Part shown: piece after piece, positions 37,701-43,700 of the stretch | Layout: each line of letters begins with the position of its first letter | Numbering within the stretch: the first letter of the stretch is position 1 | NCBI GenBank assembly: GCA_033980235.1 | Contig: CM067070.1 | Span: 23,152,699-23,216,698, forward strand | Direction of reading: 5' to 3' | DNA: 64,000 bases | Origin: Diadema setosum | Taxonomy: Eukaryota; Echinodermata; Echinoidea; Diadematoida; Diadematidae | The notes under the pieces: model-generated | Seen by the model: the letters and a program-made list of their open reading frames with translations, nothing else | What the model was told of the DNA's origin: nothing | The model's database searches: none | Translations under genes and position numbers: made by a program

Positions 37701-40700
37701 AATTTGTCTATTAACATTATTCTGTTTTTCCAAGGTTAAGAAATACTTTGAGGGCTTCTCTCCTAATTCCATCCACTTAATCCTGCTTCTCATTGCGATT
37801 CTTTCATTTTCTTTTGAGCGTAATATTTCAAATTCTTCTTTCTGTTTATTTATTTCATCTAATATTTCGCTTTTATCATTACACAGTAATAATTTTTCTT
37901 CTAAATTTTCTATATTTTTCTCCAATTCCTTTTCTCTATCAATATTTTGCTTTTTAATATAAGAAGCGTAAGAAATAGTTTCCCCACGTATTATCATCAT
38001 TAAAGTTTCAAAAAATAACTGATCATTAACAGTCAGCTGACATTCACCAATTACGTTGTCACTGTGATCAAACTGGACATTTCCCTTTGCATAAAATATA
38101 ATTGTATCTTTTATAATTTGTTTAATTTTCTGAACATATATTTCATCTTTCAATAAAATATTATTAAATTTCCAAAACCCTGGTCCCCGTTTAAACTCAT
38201 TAAGATTTAAACTAAGAGAAACTTTAGCATGGTCAGTACGGTAACCTGAAGAAATATCAGTGTTACAAACTAAAGAGAGCAATTCGGAGGATATCAAAAA
38301 GAAGTCTAATCTACTTTGTTTAAAGGGATTTTGTTGCCGCCACGTATAACATCTTTCATCCGGATTACATATTCTCCATGGATCACATAAACTTAAATCA
38401 TTTTTCATTGTGTCTAATTGTTTTTTGGCCCTAGGGTTATTTACATGTACATAATTATATGTATCGAGGGTTGTATCCTGAACTAAGTTCCAATCACCAC
38501 AAAGGATAGTATGTGGGTTTTCGAATTCTAATATAATCTTTTGAAGGTCAACAAAAAAATCAGGTTTATCAGTATTCGGACCATATAAAGATATAAATGT
38601 CAGATTATATTCATATAATTTCAAATCTAATATCACAAAGTTTCCTGTTTTATCTATCTGAACTCTATTAACTTTTACTGGGATTGTGTCTTTAAATAAT
38701 ATGGCGACACCTCTTGAATTTGAGGTATTACATGAAAGAAAACATTCACCTTTCCATTCCTTACGGATTTCTGCCTCAGTGCTCGGTATAAAATGAGTGT
38801 CCTGAATACAACAAACATCATACTTTTTTGACTTCAGATAAGACAAAACATCTTGCCTTTTTTGGCTATTCGCTAGGCCACGACAATTCATCGAAATAAA
38901 TGTTACATTATCCTGCATTAGGTAAATATACTTTCAGAAAACGTGCAAAAGGACAACCTGTGGAAGTAGTTTTCAAATGAATAACACACAATAGACTACA
39001 AAATACAAATAGCAAAACACACACGGGAGAGGGCGTGCTAACCAAAACTCGGTTGCTTACCCGAAGAGTCTCAAGCGACCCCTCAACAACAATTAAAGAT
39101 AAAATAAACCCAAAACCCCAAAAGAAGCTCCATGGGAACACCTACCCCCAGAGTACTTAGAAAAAATGTTTGCAAACCGAGATGCCACGAAATGGTGGCA
39201 CCTCTGCGTGAAACAATTAAAATTAGCATGTACACACTGCTTTCAAATACTAGTACACCCCTGTAGCCCGCGTATGCCTCGTACCAACGTATTCGTGTCT
39301 GTCATGTATCTCGGGTCGAGGGAACCCTGAAAATACTTCAAACAAAACTACCATATAATGTCATAAACATGTATATATTATGCATACATGTATGTATATC
39401 ACACATCCATATCCATACACACACATGCACATACATGTATGATATACACTTTTGCAACCCAGTCATGAATAAACCAACCTGTGTGAGCATTCACAGGTGT
39501 TGAAAACCAACCTATCCCTTTCCGCCATGCAAAAACATAGCCCCATATTCAAAAGGAAAACATGTGGAATATCTGCCTATTCATTTGCACGTTCATGCAT
39601 GTCAAAAAACATCACCCTTGGTAAACACGAACAATTCTCTGTTCAATGTCACTGCATATCAGCAAAGCAAACTGAAACTAACTCTTAAAGGGATTATATA
39701 GTTCTGGTTGAGACCCAATTTCAGGTTTCCAACATTTTTTGGTGAGATAATGAGAAACCTCCTATGAAATATGAAAGAGCATGTAATTCCATGAGAAATC
39801 CAACGTCTATCCGATGAAAACCGGCCCGAAACGCCCGAGACATCCAAAAAAGAGCGATTCTAATAAAGTGTGGGACCCACATTTTATTACGATTGCTGTG
39901 TTTCACTCTGCTTTTGGATGCCCCAGCCATTCCAAACCCGATCCCCACCGAACAAACCCCGAATTCCTCCTAAAATGGTACGCTCTGTACTATGTCCCAA
40001 GAGTCTTCCTGGTATCTCACAAAAAGCCAAAAGCCCAATTTTCAACTCCACCAACACTGTACTATCCCTTTAACATAATATTAAAATCACTATTAACTTT
40101 AGCATCCATATTGTCTTGATTACACTAACCCCAAGTGATATCCACCCATAAAAGAAATACCAACCTCTGCGTGACACAATTGCAATTAGCATGTATCATC
40201 CCTTCACAGTACACTTGTATAACCGGTGTCATGCACAAACCGAGACGCAGGGGAATGACGGCACCTCTGCGTGACACAATTACAATTACAAATGTAGAAT
40301 GTACATGTACACAGTTTTCAAATACACCTCTGCATCCCGCAGATATATGTTTTTTACCTACATACTCATGCCTGTTTATATGCATATCAGGCCATGTGAA
40401 TCCTGAAAATACTTCAAACAAACTACAATAATGTCACATACATGTACATTATGCGTGCGTGTGTTTTATAAACATAGAAACACATCCTTGTCCATACCCA
40501 CACATGCACACACATGTAGATACGTATAATAGACTAACCTGTGTGAACTTTCACAAGAGGCATTAGTGCTGAAAACCCAACTTTCCTTTGAAACCGTTCA
40601 AAAAACACCGCCCCATATTCAAAAACAAAAGGAAACTTACGGAATATCTGGCTATTCATTTGCACTTTCATGCATGACAGAAACATCACCCCTGGTAAAC

Positions 40701-43700
40701 ACGAACAATTCTACGTTCAGTACCACTCCATATCAGCAGAGCAGATTGAAACAAACTTTTAACATATAAAAATCACTATTAACTTATGCATCCATTATTG
40801 GCTTGATCACATTGACCGCAAATAATACCGCCGCCATTTTGATGAAATATTTTCCCGTGCATAACATAATTACAATTAGCATGTGTCATCCCTTCACAGT
40901 ACACTAAGTCTTGTACAGCAGGTGTCATGCACAAAACGAGACGCAAAGGGAATGGTGGCACCTCTGCGTGACACAATTACAATTAGAATGTACACAGTTT
41001 TCAATTACACCTCTGCAGCCCGCAGACCGATGCTTTTTACCAAAATGCTAATGTCTGTTTTGCATATGAGGCCAAATGAACCCTGAGAAATTCCTCAAAC
41101 AAACTACCATAATGTCATGTACAAAAATTTATAATGCATGCATGTATTCTATAAACATGGAAACACATCCTTTTCAGTACCCACACATGCACATACATAC
41201 GTATATTTGGAATTCAATCATGAATAAACCTATACCTGTGTGAACTTTCACAGGTGTTCAAAAGCAAACCGTCCTTTCAAACCATGCAAAAACACCGCCC
41301 CATATTCAAAACAGGAAACTTAAACGGAATATCTGGCTATTCATTTGCACGTTCATGCATACTGTATCAGAAACATCACCCCTGGTAAACAAGAACAATT
41401 CTCCGTTCAATACCACTCCATATCAGCAGAACAAATTGAAACAAACTCTTAACATATTAAAATCACTATTAACTTCAGCATCCATTATTGTCTTGATCAC
41501 ACTGACCACAAATAATACCGCCGCCATTTAGATGAATATTTTCCTGTGCATAACACAATTACAATTAGCATGTGTCATCCCTTCACAGTACACTTGTACA
41601 GCAGGTGTCATGCACAAAACGAGACGCAAGGGAATGGTGGCACCTCTGCATGACACATTTACAATTAGAATGTACACAGTTTTCAATTACACCTCTGCAG
41701 CCCGAAGACCTATGTTTTTTACCAAAATGCTAGTGTCTGTTTTGCATATCAGGCCAAATGAACCCTGAAAAATACCCCAAACAAACTACTATAATGTCAT
41801 AGACATGTACATATTATGCATGCATGTATTCTATAAACATGGAAACACATCCTTTTCAGTACCCACACGTGCACATACAATGTACATACGTACACGTGTA
41901 CATGTATGCAACCCAATCATGAATAAACCAACCTGTATGAACTTTCACAAGTGTTAAAAACCAAACCGTCCCTGCCAACCCTGCAAAACACAGCCCATAA
42001 TTAAAAGAGAGAGAGAAAAAAAGAAACTTACAGAATATCTGGCTATTCATTTGCATGTTCTTGCTTGACAGAAACATCACCCCTGGTAAACACGAACGAT
42101 TCTCCGTTCAATACCACTCCATTTCAGCAGAGCAAGTTGAAACAAACTCATAACATATTTAAATAATACCGTCGCCACTTAGATGAAATTTCTACCTGCA
42201 AATAACATAATTACAATTAGCATGTGTCATCCCTTCACAGTATACTATGTCTTGTACAGCAGGTGTCATGCATAAAAGGAGACGCAAGGGAATGGTGGCA
42301 CCTCTGCGTGACATTGAACGTTGTTTTCTCTGCAGCCCGCAGACCAGTGCTTTTTACCAACATAAATGTACTCATGTCTGATATGAATATCAGGCCAAGT
42401 GAACCCTGAAAATGCTTCGAACAAACCACCATAATGTCTTAGACATGTACATATTATGCATGCATGTGTATAATAAACATTAAACGCACATCAATATCCT
42501 GCACACACATGCACATACATACATGACACATGTATTTGCAACCAAATCAAGAATAAGGTGTGAAAACCAACCCGTCCCTTCCAACCATGCAAGAGCAAAG
42601 CTTCATGTTCAAAAAGACAACACATTCCCACATGACAGAAAGCACCACCCCTAGTAAACACGAACAATTCTCTGTTCAATATCACTCCATATCAGAAAAA
42701 AAAAAAAAAAAAATTAAAAAAAAAAAAAAATACGAACATTGTGAAAATTACGAAGAACGAAGATAAGAGAAAATCGTAATATGTGAATTAGCAATGTGTA
42801 CACAACTAGAAGAAAGTGTATAACGGAAAGAAAGTTTGAAAGCAATTGAATAACGTTAAATGTGTAAGTCTTCACAATTGAAAAAATAGAAAGGCACTGT
42901 TTTTACAGTCTCAACAAACGTTTCAGTGACAAATTTTTAAAAAATCACAAGACGGGCCCCGGATCCAATCTTGCCATGTTGCCTGTATATGGTGGTGAGA
43001 AACGCCGCAGACTCTTTCAAGTTAATTGCCTTGAATGTCAAGTTATATCGGAACGGATGCGGTTTATCTTATGAGGAATTCGCCCGAGACCCAATATATG
43101 GTACAGTTCACGGAATCAAAAGAGCCAACAGAAGTCGGCTGAGTGTCTCTTTGCTTCACGGTTCATGGTAGGTGGTACATTTGATATTCTCTCACATCAC
43201 TTTACCGTAGCTCCCCAACGTTAGAGACATATCGCAATGGCTTTTCCCAGAGCAATCGTAAATTAATGCATGTTATATTATATATATATATATATATATA
43301 TATCTTGGAATTTTCCACGTGTTGGACTTCGAATGTTGTAATTATTAGAAGAAAGAGTCTCAAGTACGCCATGGATCCAACGATTACAAAAAATTCTTTA
43401 TTACAAAATTTTCGGTCTGCCTCAGACCTTCGTCAGTGCAAAGACAAGCACTGACGAAGGTCTGAGGCAGACCGAAAATTTTGTAATAAAGAATTTTTTG
43501 TAATCGTTGGATCCATGGCGTACTTGAGACTCTTTCTTCTTTCTATATATATATATATTATATACATATTCATTTACTAATTTATATAGATATATTCAAT
43601 TGTTTATTCATTTGTAACATATTTTGTGAAATGAATTTGTCTTTTTTTGCCAAATGATTAAAAAAAAAAGGAAATTACGAACATTGTGAAAATTACGAAG

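Larger units (their letters stand above)
34914..42730 (-). mobile_element. Tx1/L1-type LINE insertion, 7.8 kb
   Basis: Non-LTR retrotransposon in receptor intron 1, on the minus strand. A 10-bp target duplication (TACGAACATT) flanks it at 34904-34913 and 42731-42740. From its 5' end: about five tandem monomers of 0.66-0.70 kb (about 42.69 to 39.18 kb), a MITE in the monomer nearest the ORF, ORF2 (38918-35130), a 3' untranslated region of about 210 nt and a short A-tail. It split one of two nearly identical tandem units, so it is younger than that duplication. ORF2 has no stop or frameshift. No ORF1 is visible, which is unusual for the Tx1/L1 group. Confidence 0.88.

Noticed and set aside
38908..39141. 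77-codon ORF just upstream of and overlapping ORF2, as a possible ORF1
   Set aside because: Too short, hydrophobic, no zinc knuckle or coiled coil, and partly monomer sequence.
42971..43171. 66-codon ORF identical to the one at 34160-34360
   Set aside because: Identity comes from the tandem DNA duplication, and both read antisense through the exon 2 acceptor and intron.
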